A stretch of 64,000 nt of DNA, taken from Chlorophyllum brunneum (lineage: Eukaryota; Basidiomycota; Agaricomycetes; Agaricales; Agaricaceae). Where the stretch lies: positions 2,790,001 to 2,854,000 of the forward strand of contig OY756143.1 in assembly GCA_963576785.1 (NCBI GenBank). The letters are read 5' to 3'. The notes under the pieces are model-generated. The model did no database searches. It had not been told where the DNA came from and worked only from the letters and a program-made list of their open reading frames with translations. Shown here piece by piece: positions 11,823 to 23,884 of the stretch. The translations under genes and the position numbers were made by a program. How positions within the stretch are numbered: position 1 is the stretch's first letter; every line of letters begins with the position of its first letter.

Positions 11823-14223
11823 ATGTTTAAGTCGTTCAAGTCTCTCCTCAAGAAATCTAAAACCAAGACCCAAGCGATTAATCCTCACTCCGATGCAGAA
11901 TGGTCTAATACATGTTCGTTATCTCAACCTCTGTTGAATGCAGCTTGGTCTCTGAGCGGTTGACGTTGGGTCCCACATTTTTAGCCCACGCTCTCTATTC
12001 AAGTCCTGAAACCGGCCTTGAAGAAGGTATGAGGGAAGAGGTCGACCCAAGTCGGCTCGTCCCCAGCGTTCTACCAGCATCATCCATCACGGCTACCACC
12101 CGAATCAATCTAGGTACGCGTTGGTGGCTTTCACGCTGATTCTGGTAGAACTAATTGTGAACGTCCTACCTAATCATTAGGCCTGGAAAGATTCTCAAAC
12201 GAAACTCAGACTGGTCAAGTTGAAGTGTCCAGCCAAATCGTCGCCCCCACGGGTCCATCGATGTCTCCACCTCGTGCGTTCCTTTCATCCCCTCGTTTCC
12301 TCATCATTTCCTCACTTCGACGTCGTTGATTTGACAGCTCAACCTGATCCCAGCCATAGCCCCGATATAATTGACGGTATCTCTTTTTCCACTGAATATT
12401 GAACAACAATCTGAATTCGGTCAATCAGAGGTCTCGAAAATGGTGAAATGGCCAAATCATAATAACTCAGTAATCAAATCACCCCCTCGATGCCACCCAG
12501 AGACGCGACAGGGACTTCGTACAAGGATTGCCAAGTGGTTAGACCGGGAAACTGACGAGAGAAACCTACTTTGGATCTGCGGTCCCTATCGTGTCGGGAA
12601 ATCAGCTATTGCCCAGACAGTGGTAGATGACTGTCGACGGGTTGGCCGGCCTTCCGCTATCTTCTCCTGTTCGCGGGAAGATCGTGAAGTCATGAAATGG
12701 CTTGTGCCTAACCTCGCCCTTCAGCTCGCCCGCCATGATCCCGAATACAGGAACCAGCTGGCCAAACTGTTGAAAGACCGCCTAGTAGAACTCGTTGATC
12801 TTCATCCTACCGCCCAGTTTGATTTGTTGATTCTTACACCCTGCACACTATCCCTGACAAACCCAGGGTTCAGGCCCGTCATTGTCATCGACGGGCTATT
12901 GGATTGTAATGACAGCATCGGTCAAGACGACTTTCGTGCTCTAATATCGGATTTCGAGGATCAGGCGTTCTCTCCGGTCCGAATGATTGTTTGCAGCAGT
13001 AGTCCCCCAGTCGGCAGCTCCTATCATCTAGAACTGGTGTCCTGCAACTACCCGGAAGCGCGCCACGACATACATCGCGTACTTTCTGACGGTTTCGATG
13101 AAATTCGCCGATCCTGTAAGGCGAGACCCGATGCTGGAGGAGACGAGCCACAGCCCTCGGAAAATCAGTTACAATACCTTGCCAAATGCGCCTCAGGATT
13201 TTTCCCTTTCGTATCAACCGTCCTCGACTTTATTGCCAACGGTAACGATGGACGAAGCACAGGCATGAGCCCGCAATACAGGCTGGAACTCTGTTTGACA
13301 TTTCTGCGCAACCCAGACCTTGCACCAAAGGATGTTAATCCTTTCCGGGGACTCGACGAGACCTATATTGAAATGCTCTCTTATATCTCTCCATCGGATC
13401 TCCCAGCAATGACAAACGTTCTTGGCTTTTCGGCCCTTTTTCCAGATAACAATCTCGCAGTTCGGGATGTCGCAAATCTTGTTTCTCCTCTCACCATGGA
13501 AAGTCTATCCCTTATAAGCCCCGGCACCGCTTCCGTTTTATCTCTGTATTCTTACACAACTGGTAACAATGAACAAACGCAACAATTTCAATATCCTTCT
13601 TTTAGTAGCTTTCTCCTGGATTCACGCCGCTCAGGGAAGTTTTCCGTGAAGGACGAAACAAAGCTGGCTATTCAGCTGCAATGTATCAAATCGTATGATG
13701 ACCTTCTCTTGTCAGAGTCTTCTGGGTCCAAAGGTGCGGTCAACCCCCATGGTATAGACGAACTACATTTACAATGGAGCAGAGGAGTTTCTTCGTAAGC
13801 AGTGTTGGACGCTATGTCCAGAAATCCAACCCCACGACCATGTATCCCAGATGTTCAGGGGTCTCCAAGAGTTCAACTTCTGTCGCCTAAGGCAGTCAGA
13901 TGTCCATCCGCCCCATCGATTCGAGAAGCTTTTATTTTGGCTCCTGGATACCGTATGTGATGCTCAGTCGCTCATAAGTGGGATTCTTCATCCAATTAAT
14001 TTGCAGAAACATCATGATCGCGAAAAGATTCTCCGCCTGGCACCAACATCAAATACAGATCATAAGCTGCTGAAAATGTATGATGGGCCATGCTTTGCGT
14101 ATTCTCGTCACGTAAATCGCATTGCATTTTTCCGGTCCCAGTAAACTGACACAGATCGAAGCACGTGGGAGAATACTACATCGTATCTTTGCACCACTCG
14201 GAAGCACCACCGAAGCGTGCTGA
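11823..14223 (+). CDS. NACHT-domain STAND NTPase
   Basis: Intact eight-exon model: 11823-11913, 11985-12113, 12181-12273, 12338-12376, 12429-13733, 13783-13952, 14007-14111, 14155-14223; all phases agree, giving about 666 aa. The N-terminus (MFKSFKSLLKKSKTKTQ) is basic, then a short linker. The P-loop GPYRVGKS lies near residues 169-176 and Walker B IVIDGLLD near 269-276, followed by a sensor-like region (CSSSPP) and the GFFPFVSTVLDFI and LDETYIEMLSYI helices of fungal NACHT proteins. No WD40, TPR or ankyrin repeats follow, so it is a short-form STAND protein. This family is linked to fungal non-self recognition and programmed cell death; the role here is inference. The last intron (43 nt) is short; without it the protein ends at 14144. 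Confidence 0.82.
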
Positions 14224-15299
14224 GCTCCTAATCATTCCTGGGTAGGTTATAACTTTAGAACACATTAGTCTTTGAGATAGGAGGCTGAACGTTGATTTGT
14301 AGCCCCGGGAAAGAACGCATATTGGTTGAGCGAAATAACACTGGGATCTTCTTTTTGGGTTATCAGGATCGGGCATGTCTGGTCATTGCGTATGAAGAAA
14401 CTGCGACAAAGGTGTCGCCGGATGTATCCAACGGAAAGGATTAATGAACGATTGGTCTTCATTCAAACACTTACCCGATACCTCCCTTCCAAGCACGATA
14501 CCCCCGTTCGACGGTGTTGATTGCGCTGAAACCGGTATAATGCTGGTAATTTTTATTTAAGTAGTTGGCATTGTTAGTGGGGGGGGGACACATGACAAAA
14601 CGATTGCTATCACGCAAGTCCACATGGAACCTCATGCTCATAGATCGAAAACGTGACCGGTAGTCTACTGGCATTCCTTTTACACAGGCCTATTTATATT
14701 TCAGTCCAATACACTAGCGTCCACCTGGTCAAACTCGACGGGCCCATCTGATGTCCCCGAATCTTCCTTTTCTGTGCCCTCGAAATCTCCCGGGAGTCTT
14801 CCCAACTAATAGTCCTCAGTGCTGTATCAAATCGCGCCAGTAAACAGTCATGTCCCGGTGATATTTTAGTACGGCATAGTAGGGCTGTGTATACGAAAGG
14901 GTAGGAGGGGAAGGTTTTAAAGAGCTTCCACACAACGGTGTCAACGACGAAACAAAATAGTGGCAGGCCTTCGGTTAGGTATCACGTTAAAATGTGCAAA
15001 TGCTTCACCTTCAAGCTTCAAACTTCGAGCTCGACTCTCCGCTCGATCGTGGTTCTTGTATCATTATCACGGAATACGAATCGGAACAATCTTCCACCTC
15101 TCGCTGGCAATCCCGGTGTTCCAGGAGTAACGGCATCCCCGGTTTTTCACTGGTCAAGTCACTGACTCCGACTTGGACGATCATTAAGGTCGGAACGATA
15201 GCCTAGTTTGAAGTCGTGAGTCTCATATATTATCAAAAGAAAGCAAACCGTATGTACAACTAGTCTGATTATCATTGCATCTAGTATCCACTAGCCAAC
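14224..15299. other. Intergenic, nothing recognised
   Basis: Only short frames (up to 79 codons) without recognisable features. A G9 run lies at about 14580. Confidence 0.35.
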
Positions 15300-16480
15300 A
15301 AGAGTAAATTAGAGATAGATACGAGGGGCATTGAAGATGATACATACCAATACAGCCGAAGAAACATGCGAAGTAATCATGCCAATTATCAGTGCTAGTG
15401 GGTAAAACAAACTCGACCCCAATCTGTGGACACTATAAGAACTAGGAGCTTTTCCTTGGAAGCTAAATCCGCTTACAGGATCATTATAGCTTTTTTATAC
15501 CCGGGCTTCCGCTTTTTTCTGTGCCACCTCGAAGGCCCTTGCTGACCACCGTATTTTAAGAGCTACAGTATCGGGTCAGTAATGTTAACAACAACTCTCA
15601 GAATATTACCTGTGGCACCGGTGAGAAAGACGTTGACAAAGCAGATTGCTGCCATGTATAGTTGACTGGACATGGTGGCTGCAAGACGAAGTTTAGCATG
15701 GTCTGTGACAGTCGCAACTAATACATAGCCCTAGACTGGTCCAAATGAGCTACCTGAACACACAGACATAAGTTCTATCCACTCACCAGTCTCAGCAAGT
15801 ATACAAGGGGCCCCAAAAGCTGCCAAGTGCAGTCCATGAGGCATTCCCCATACCATATAACAACGATAGAGCTGAAGGATCAGAGCTCGTCTGTTCCGTT
15901 CCTGGCGCTGACATGTGGAGAAGAACTCACAAGCAGGCAGTCCGCGATGAAGCTTACTTGATATATCAGTCTGTGCGTGCTCAGGAGATGTAAATACTTT
16001 CTTATCGGTGATGTACATAATGATCTTGATACGCAGCACTGGGGATACTATAAAATCCAAATTGTTACAATCAAATGTGCGCTTCAAATTCCCACTGATT
16101 GATTGCAGGGACAGAGCAACATCCACTGTGGAGGTCACAAATAAAACGACGAGAACGCAGAATATTGGCCTATGTGAGGTTCGAAATTTGTTCATGGTGA
16201 AATGGACACATATAAAGAAGAGGACAAAGTGCACCCCTGCACATTGTTTGTGAAGTCAAGTGGGTGGAATTTGTGATCGCATCGCGCACCATGCAGTAGG
16301 AGCTCGATATGGCTTTCAATGTTGGGTTATTCTACAAAAGATGATCCTTACCCACTCACCGATGTCGCGACTATGATTAGCGAAATATTGTCTAAGAGAG
16401 TGTGCCAATGTATGGTGTGCATTTGTCAAAGTTCGGGCAGGGTTCGGCGGACATTGTGGTGATTTAGAGAGCGAGGAAAT
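15300..16480 (-). CDS. Multi-pass membrane protein of the Agaricomycete type (boundaries approximate)
   Basis: The clearest exon is minus 15790-16234. It carries a strong membrane helix (PIFCVLVVLFVTSTVDVAL), a loop, and a second helix start with YRCYMVWG, the pattern of the Tyr-Arg-Cys-x-x-Val-Trp segment in many mushroom-specific multi-pass proteins. After an intron near 15755-15790, a further exon reads GYVLVATVTDHAKLRLA and MAAICFVNVFLTGATG. After another intron (about 15560-15610) a basic helix (KIRWSARAFEVAQKKAEA) follows. The first exon probably lies near 16360-16480 (donor GTGAGTGG). Exact ends and the reading frame at two splice sites are unresolved, so a decayed gene cannot be excluded. 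Function unknown. Confidence 0.5.
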
Positions 16481-16779
16481 CCTTTATAGGTTTGTGAACT
16501 CTCAGTGAAGGTATTTTTGGGTCCCGAGGAATGATCACGAAGGGAGAGAAGCCGCTCGACATCACACATCAACTACTGTTACCAAAAGATGGAAGATGAC
16601 GATCGAGGCTGTTCTTTCAGTCAGGAACCGAGAGGCGGAGTAGTATGGATAGTATGGTATGAGTTTTGATGTTCCCACGCTGGAAGACCCATCCATGACA
16701 AACACATAACATGTGCAAGTTACAAGCTATGGCCCATCGCCTCTTTCGGTTGTCGCGCAATTCATTTTCAAAACCAACC

Positions 16780-18570
16780 ATGAAAGTTGCCGTCGAAGGC
16801 TGCTGCCATGGACAGCTTGATGCCATATACGACCACATCCACCACCTCGAAGCCCGACACGACTACAAAGTAAACTTACTCCTAATCTGTGGTGATTTTC
16901 AAGCCATCCGAAACCTTGCTGATCTGCAATGTATGGCTGTACCGAACAAGTACAAAGAACTAGGCGGGTTTTATAAGTAGGTGGGCCTTGCGCTTGTGGC
17001 CCTCTATTCCATGGATGCTGATGGTCGTGTTTATCATGCGGTATAGGTATTACACAGGTGAGAAGGTTGCGCCGATTTTGACGGTCGTCATTGGTGGAAA
17101 TCATGAGGCATCCAACTACATGTGGGAGTTGTGCGTTCCCCTATCTTGTTCAATGTTCTAGTTCATTTCAATGAACACAGATATCATGGTGGTTGGTTAG
17201 CCCCCAACATCTATTTTCTTGGGCATGCAGGATGTGTCCGCGTGAACGGAATAAACATCGCAGGCGCCTCTGGAATCTTCAAGGCGCATGATTTCCATCA
17301 AGGTGCTCCCCAAAAAACGCGGTATGTTCGTGAATGATAACTTGTTTACAGGAAATTATGAGCGATTACCGTATACACCAAATACCCTCCGGAGTATTTA
17401 CCATATCCGAGAGTTCAGTGTCCGGCGATTATCCCTTGTACGCACTTTATTCCTTGATCAGATATGCCTTTCCCGGATCCATGACTTCCCCATAGCTCAG
17501 CCAACCGACCGTTTTTCTATCTCATGATTGGCCACAGTCCATCGAACACCACGGCAATCTTCGTTCCTTGCTCTCGCGCAAAACCTTCCTTCGACAGGAC
17601 ATCAACAATCGGACACTCGGTTCGCCGCCACTGATGGGCTTGATGATGACTTTGAGGCCCCTGTGGTGGTTCGCCGCTCACCTGCACGCGAGGTATGAAG
17701 CGACGGTTATTCATGAGCCAGTTCCAGGGTACAAAGATGAGGTGGGAAACAAGAAGAAAGGAGAAAACCCGGATGAGATTGTTATTGATGATGCCGAATT
17801 TGATGGTGACACTACAGCAGAAGGCGCCCAACCCTTGGCAAAGGTTACGTCGGTGTCAATACCTGCACCATCCAAGCAAAATCCTGACGAGATCACGCTT
17901 GATGACGAGGAAGACGTCGTTGAAGCTCCTCCAGCCCTTGCTCCCAGACTCCCACAGGCCCAAGGCCCAATCACGCGTTTTCTCGCACTAGACAAGTGTC
18001 TCCCCAACCGTCAGTTCCTCGAGGTACGTCGTCCATCTCTTACCACGCTTACGCCAACTGACCGTACCCAGGTTGTTGACATCCCGACACCCGCCCTTGG
18101 AGCTCCATCCGCACCAGAAATTGAACTAACAACTTCTGATACATGTCCTCCAATTCTGGAATTCGATCCCGAGTGGCTCGCTATAACGCGTGCATTTCAC
18201 CCATGGTTCTCAACAACTCCTCGACAATCCGCATTCCCCGACGAAGCCGAGGCTCGTGCTGCTGTGCAAACTGCTATGCAATGGGTAGTCGAAAATCTGC
18301 AAAGTGAGTAATTTATCACCTCCCTATGACGGCCACTCTTTTATGGGTAATACTGTAGAAAATGATCCGATGCGGGCGTTACCCGTGAATGATGTACAGA
18401 CATTTGTGCAGACGGCACCTGAACCTGTCTCGCCTTCTCCCAATCAGAGGGTGAATGAGAGGGATCCTCAACCACCCGCGTATTCGAATCCGCAAACTGA
18501 GGCGTTTTGTCGAATGCTTAGCATCGAGAATAAGATTAATCCCGGAGCCTCAAGGGGTAGTGATGCATAG
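16780..18570 (+). CDS. DBR1: RNA lariat debranching enzyme
   Basis: Seven exons: 16780-16976, 17047-17130, 17181-17302, 17352-17437, 17496-18023, 18072-18303, 18359-18570; all phases agree, 486 aa. Dbr1 cleaves the 2-prime,5-prime branch of excised intron lariats in the nucleus. All metallophosphoesterase signatures are visible: GCCHG (His10), CGDF (Asp39), GGNHEASN (Asn84, His85), LSHDW (His173, Asp174) and AHLH (His225, His227), plus the family strings [16 protein letters not shown] and IYHIREF. The C-terminal Dbr1 domain keeps FLALDKCLP and, at the very end, [18 protein letters not shown], separated by an acidic low-complexity linker. The start ATG opens the conserved [11 protein letters not shown] motif. 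The stop lies 53 bp from the convergent stop of the next gene. Assigned with high confidence. Confidence 0.97.
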
Positions 18571-18623
18571 CTTTGTTTGTCCCCCAGTCTTTGGCATGGT
18601 GGGTTCGCGTACATAGTATTGAA

Positions 18624-19510
18624 TCATTGTACAAACTCCCATCTATCTCCTCCATCCGAATCTGAGCTCACACATACAGACCCAGCTTCCCAGGAATTCC
18701 CAATGCGTCGAACACCGAAGCCCTTATCGAACATCTTGAATTTGAATATACCAGCTGCCGCTCTGGCCGCCTCGGGTCCCTCCTGAGCTTGAACACCAGT
18801 TTGATGCAAAGCCGAGGACGCAATGAGTACCCTCGTAGCGCCCCTCACGATCATCTTTTCGTCCCCACCATCATGCTCTTCGGGGTATGCGAAAATATTG
18901 ATATCGTCTCGACCGATTAGTATGTCTTCCTCTGATCGACATTCAAATGGAAGAGGAGTCGCTCTTCGAATAACAAATTTTGTTTGGTGCTCCCTGGATA
19001 GCCTGATGCTCCCCTGCTGAGAATCGAAACACCAGAAAAACATTGGTCGGACCACTGAGCGGATGTAAAATCTGGATTTTATGCCAGTTGGTTCTTTTGG
19101 GTAAATTTATCATAGATTGTTGAAAGATCACTCACTTCTCTCCGTTCACATTGTCAGGTGAGTGATCGTGGATCGCAACAGGGAGGGGAGCGATTCTTGA
19201 TTCAGATCCATAACTACCACTATGTCTAAACTCTTGAAAGACACATGCTGCCGTCAATTCCCTCTGATCGTCATGATGGGGTGCAGGTGTATGATAATGT
19301 TGAGAATGGTATCGACGATATGGTGGAGGTTGTTGCTTTGGATCCATTTTTTCTTGGACGGATCTCCAATACTCGTCTGCGGCGCTCCTGGAAGGGAATG
19401 TTACGAGTAACTATACAAGGATTGTATGAGTGGGTTGTATGGGATGGGCAGGGTGTACCCACTTGACTATTATTCATGTAAACATGGAATGGGACTGGAG
19501 GGAAGGACAT
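18624..19510 (-). CDS. Unrecognised family, paralog A
   Basis: Exons on the minus strand: 19463-19510, 19136-19410, 18624-19071 (introns 52 and 64 nt, phases 0 and 2), 256 aa. It is one of three paralogs in the window (with 20282-21172 and 26490-27283). Shared features in order: a short first exon (MSFPPVPFHVY), LVTFPSRSAADEYW, a Tyr/His-rich linker, HSPDNVNG, FYIRSVVRP, then a beta-rich stretch (TKFVIRRATPLPFE), EEDILIGRDDINIF, and a conserved end DRWEFVQ. No signal peptide, membrane helix or catalytic motif stands out. The alternation of hydrophobic strands suggests a small beta-rich cytoplasmic protein; function unknown. Identical intron positions and phases in the three copies support the model. 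Confidence 0.72.
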
Positions 19511-20281
19511 GATGGATATTCTGCTGAGTGGCGGTGGGAGAGATGTTATCGTACATCGGCCCTGGAGGCCTGGTGTTTGAGGTATAATTACGATATATCA
19601 ACTCCACAACTTCTGAAGGGAGATGAAATACCTTATCGCGTTATATCAGTGGGGTCTCAAAGTAACATTGTGAGTGGTGATGGCGTATTTGAAGGTGTGG
19701 CGCAAAGACTAGACTTTTTCTCGACAAACGAGCTTCTAGATTTCTTGCCTACCAGTAATTTTATCGTCGATCAACTGGAGAAGTTCTTCCATTTGGCGCC
19801 CTCGAGGATAACCATCTTCAGGTCAAATTCGAGGCAGATCGTGGTGACTCGTGTCCACTCGCCTTGCTCGTTGTGAATACCAAAGCGGGGACTCATTTCC
19901 GCGATGTTTCTATTGTCATGGTCTTAGGTCGGCATGTATTGACTCGGGTCTCCGAGTTTCTCCTTCTCTGACGGAATATGGTGGAAAGAACTCCGAGGAA
20001 GTAAATTTACCGCTGGCGCGCGCAGTGAACCAAAGGGCAACTTGAGGGGGGATGACCTACTGCGTTCACTTCAGCTCCCAGAAAAAAAAAGCTGGGATTG
20101 ACTGCCCTTTTTCTTATCACAATATATTATACTGTCAGGCATGCGAGGAACAAGAATGTAGATATATTTTGAGTGTCCAGAGGAGTTGACGTTTCCAAAA
20201 AACATCGCATCCAATTTCACCATCAGTTAGTTCGATAAATCCTACTTCCGGGCTATCAACATCCACAGCTAAAACAAAAGT
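19511..20281. other. Intergenic between two paralogs
   Basis: No gene supported. A 148-codon plus frame (19430-19876) overlaps the first exon of paralog A on the other strand and has no family resemblance. Confidence 0.35.
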
Positions 20282-21172
20282 CTACCGAACAAACTCCCAT
20301 CTCTCTCCTCCATTCAACCTCGGACTCGCATATACCACCCCCCCTCCCCAATCCAACTCTGAATTCACACCAAATCCTTTATCAAACATACCAAACTTAA
20401 ACACCCCAACCTCACCAACCCTCTTCCCTAAACTCGAAACAAGCACAGGAACCAAACAATTCTGAGAATTCTTTATAATCATCGTTTCTACTCCTTTTTC
20501 GTCGTTTTCCCACCCTGGTGGACATACGAAAATGTTGATATCGTCATTATTGGTGAGTATGTCCTCTTTTGGTCGAGAATCGAATGAAAGAGGTGTGGCT
20601 CGTCGAATGATGAATTTTGTTTGACCTTGAGTTGAAAGTCGAATGGGACGTGATGCGCTGCGTTGATCAACCCAGAAGAATTCTGGTCGAATTGCAGAAC
20701 GGATGTAATACCTAAGTTAAAAATGTTCAACCTTTGCCCACCATTTCTCGAAAAATTAATTACTTACGTTCCTCCGTTTATGTTATCAGGACGTTGATCA
20801 TGAGACAGTGGAAGAGGGACGATTCTCGCCTCAAAATTCGATAAAGAAGAACCACACATTTGTGAGATACACGATAGTGATAAATCCTGACCAGCGTTAT
20901 GATTCTGCGAAAGGGAGTTGGGTAAAGGTGAAATGAAATATTGTGAGTGATGTCGACGATAAGGCAGAGAGTTTTTCATTGGATTCAGAGTTTGTTGGAC
21001 TAGTCTCCAGTATTCGTCTGCGGAGCTGCGAGAAGGGAATGTTACGAGGTACCACCGCCCAGGATAGGAGGACTGTCAAAAAAGATTACGCGTGGACGAA
21101 GGGAGTGGGTGTACATCGACTTACCTTTTCATCTCGTATGTATACGTGGAAAGGTCCGGGAGGGAAAGACAT
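20282..21172 (-). CDS. Unrecognised family, paralog B
   Basis: Exons on the minus strand: 21125-21172, 20768-21072, 20282-20711 (introns 52 and 56 nt, phases 0 and 2), 260 aa. Tandem paralog of 18624-19510, same orientation. Matching segments: MSFPPGPFHVYIRDEK, LVTFPSRSSADEYW, DQRPDNINGG, YYIRSAIRPEFFW, TKFIIRRATPLSFD, KEDILTNNDDINIFV, MFDKGFGV and the end ERWEFVR. The linker between the first two blocks and the rest is poorly conserved. All frames are open, so the gene looks functional. An upstream in-frame start is possible but not needed. Function unknown. Confidence 0.74.
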
Positions 21173-22377
21173 GGTTTTTTGTGAAGCAAAGTGGAAGGTG
21201 GGTAGGGGGATGTTGGTATCGAAGAAAGCGATGCAATTATCTGTATCTCTCGTATCAACGATAGTCTGATAAGAGCAAACAAGCTATCGGTCCTATATCT
21301 AGACCAAGGTTCTGATAATAATTTGGGGATTTCAAACATCAGTTAATGACTGTTTGATAAATATAGGTTGGGGAAGCCTGTTTGAAATTGTTAGAAGGAT
21401 TGGCCAACATACTTTCCTTTGCTCAGCTCACTGCGTATTCACGCGGGTTGGGCAACAGTACAATCCACAGTTGCTTATCTTTGTCTTCATCTATTAACAC
21501 CATTACCAATCCGTCCTAGTTCAGGGTATTCCAAAGAAGCCCGTCGTAAGTTTCCGAAGCCATTGGCTCAAAGGAGTATCACTCCAGTATGGCACCACCG
21601 CCCCGCACATCTCTTATGATATATAGAACTCTCAGAAAATTTTCACTTTGAGGAGGAGGTCAGTACTACTAATATAACCATACCTTTGTTCTAACGGCAC
21701 TGTCAAGTCTCTCCGAAAGAATTATGGCTCAATAATGCAGACATCAGGAACCAAGAAATACAGCACTGAACGAGATACTTCATCTCCTTACTTGATCGAC
21801 TGGTACTTCAAAAACCTCGCTCACTGACAAAGACGAACGAGCTCCTACTATCTTTGATACCCCTGAAAACAGTCAAGAATACACTTCCATGTCACGATCC
21901 TCAACACTCGCTTATTTCACGCAAATTAACACTTAAGATCCACCACTCAGTGTTCTAGACTGGAAATCCATGAGTATATGAACCGTGTAGAAGTTGACCA
22001 GTGACCCACTTTCTGTAACTTTACCCGTCCTTTGTAGATGATGAAATATGTTCTTTCCAGGATCTTGGTTCTGGAGAATATTATCCTCGCCAAGCTCCTC
22101 TATTCGCTACGGTCCCTATTGACACCTGATCGAAACCCTACCTCTTTACTAACCAATACCTACCCCATTGCTTGAAATTGATGACGCTCGTTTTTGTTAA
22201 GCTTATATTCGATGATAAAAATCAAACGTAAAATCTAAAAACAAAAATGATTGTATCTAATATTACAAATGCACAAAACCATCGGTCCCATGAAACACAA
22301 TTAAGAGAATTTTACTACAATCTTAAAAGGGTATGAAACTCGATACTTAAACTCCATCCCCCCACTAAAAAAACTAA
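21173..22377. other. Intergenic
   Basis: Contains the presumed promoter of paralog B and the 3-prime flank of the DnaJ gene. The last 200 bases are A/T-rich, consistent with a 3-prime UTR. No gene recognised. Confidence 0.35.
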
Positions 22378-23686
22378 CTACAAAGGCGCCAATGCTTTCC
22401 GTACAAGATCTTTCTGAGAATTGGTTAATGAATTCGGGAACACGACATCCCACTTGACAATCAAATCTCCTTTCTTCATCGCGCTTCCCCCTTTCCGAAT
22501 TGGCATTCCTTCATCCGGAATGGTAGTCTCCTGACCAGGTTTCACGACTCCAAAAGGTGGTGTGATTTGTAGTTTACGTCCATCGAGGAGTGTTATGATT
22601 TTCTTGGAAGAGGAACCTGCGAGGGCTTCAACGAGTGGGAGCTTGACGTGACATATGAGGTCATTATTTTCACGGTGGAAAGTTCCATGAGGTTTGGCTT
22701 CGACGACGAATACGAGGTCTTGCGCTTCGCCGTATGGAGGAATTTCATTACCAGCGTGAGGAAATCGGATTTTTGTGCCATCTTTCCAGCCTGGTAAGAC
22801 GTTGATTTCGAGGACTTTGTCTTCATTTGTACCGTCAAGTCGTCGACGACCTATTTTGAGATGTTTGACGGTACCGGCGTGAAGGTCTTCGAGAGAAAGT
22901 TTTAGTGGACGTGTGATTTCTGAAGGTTTTTCATCGCTGTGTCTTTGTTGGGGGCGGGGACGGTGGCTCTGAAATTGGGATTGGGATCGTGGTGATGGTT
23001 GGGGTCGCCTTGGCATGCCACCAGGCATACCACCTGATGATGAGGAGAAGTGGAATCCACTCATGTCATCGTCTTCGTCAAAGTTTGCGCTGCCAGTAAA
23101 CATATTTCCTAGACCGCTATTGCCGAAAATCCCACTACCACCGAACATCTGCCTGAAAACAAAAACGTTAATATCAGGATTGAGAATGATTAGTGAATAG
23201 GGACGTACTCGAATATCTTTTGGGGATCTGTTGGGTTGTATGGCCTTGCACCACCAGGACCTCCTGTCGTGAAGGTGAAGGTACTACCTCCACCGGGGAA
23301 TCCGCCAAATCCACCAGCTCCTGGGAAGCCTCCAGATGCACCTGGTGCAGGACCTCCACCCTTCAATCCCTCCTCTCCAAACTGGTCATAAATGGTTCGT
23401 TTCTGTTTATCATTGAGCACCTCGAAGGCCTCGGAAATCTGCGGATGGTTGTTAGTGACGGTATTGTCTTGGATGGAATCCGGTGCGCACTTCTTTGAAT
23501 TTCTTGGTAGCTTCTTCCGAGTTCTTGTTCCTGTCTGGGTGCCATTTGAGTGCCTATATTAACAACGTCAGAACAAAAGCCCAGTAGCACAATGGATGAT
23601 CATACCATCTTCTTGTACGCCTTCTTGATGTCATCTTCGCTGGCGTTCTTGTCGACACCGAGCAGTTTGTAGTAGTCAATACCCAT
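22378..23686 (-). CDS. SIS1: Class B J-domain co-chaperone (Sis1/DNAJB1-like)
   Basis: Exons on the minus strand: 23606-23686, 23491-23553, 23209-23438, 22378-23152; phases agree, 382 aa. The J domain occupies about residues 1-70, starting [16 protein letters not shown], with the Hsp70-stimulating HPD at 32-34. A Gly/Phe-rich region follows ([15 protein letters not shown]), then a second Gly/Met-rich part ([10 protein letters not shown]) and a Ser/Pro/Gln linker. The C-terminal substrate-binding domain spans roughly 200-375 ([46 protein letters not shown]). There is no CxxCxGxG zinc finger, which makes it class B rather than Ydj1-like. It delivers misfolded proteins to cytosolic Hsp70. It is divergently arranged with the next gene. 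Confidence 0.95.
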
Positions 23687-23884
23687 GGTGAGAGTTGCTG
23701 TGCGGCGGTGGGCTGTTATCCGTTGAACGAGCTGTGCTAGAGAGTTCTAGTAAATGCCACAATGATGTCACAAAGTTCCAGATCCATCCAGACGTTCCCA
23801 CGCCCTGGATGTGGGCACGTGCAGTGTTCGGCGGACATAACGGTGCGCCGGCGTCTGGCGTTGGCATTCTGCTTCACTCACCTC
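23687..23884. promoter_or_regulatory. Shared divergent promoter
   Basis: Only 198 bp separate the start codons of the DnaJ gene (minus) and the VTC1-like gene (plus), so both promoters must overlap here. No clear TATA box or canonical heat-shock element could be asserted by eye. Confidence 0.55.

Noticed and set aside
17517..18007. Minus-strand frames over DBR1 exon 5
   Set aside because: Shadows of the acidic low-complexity Dbr1 linker.
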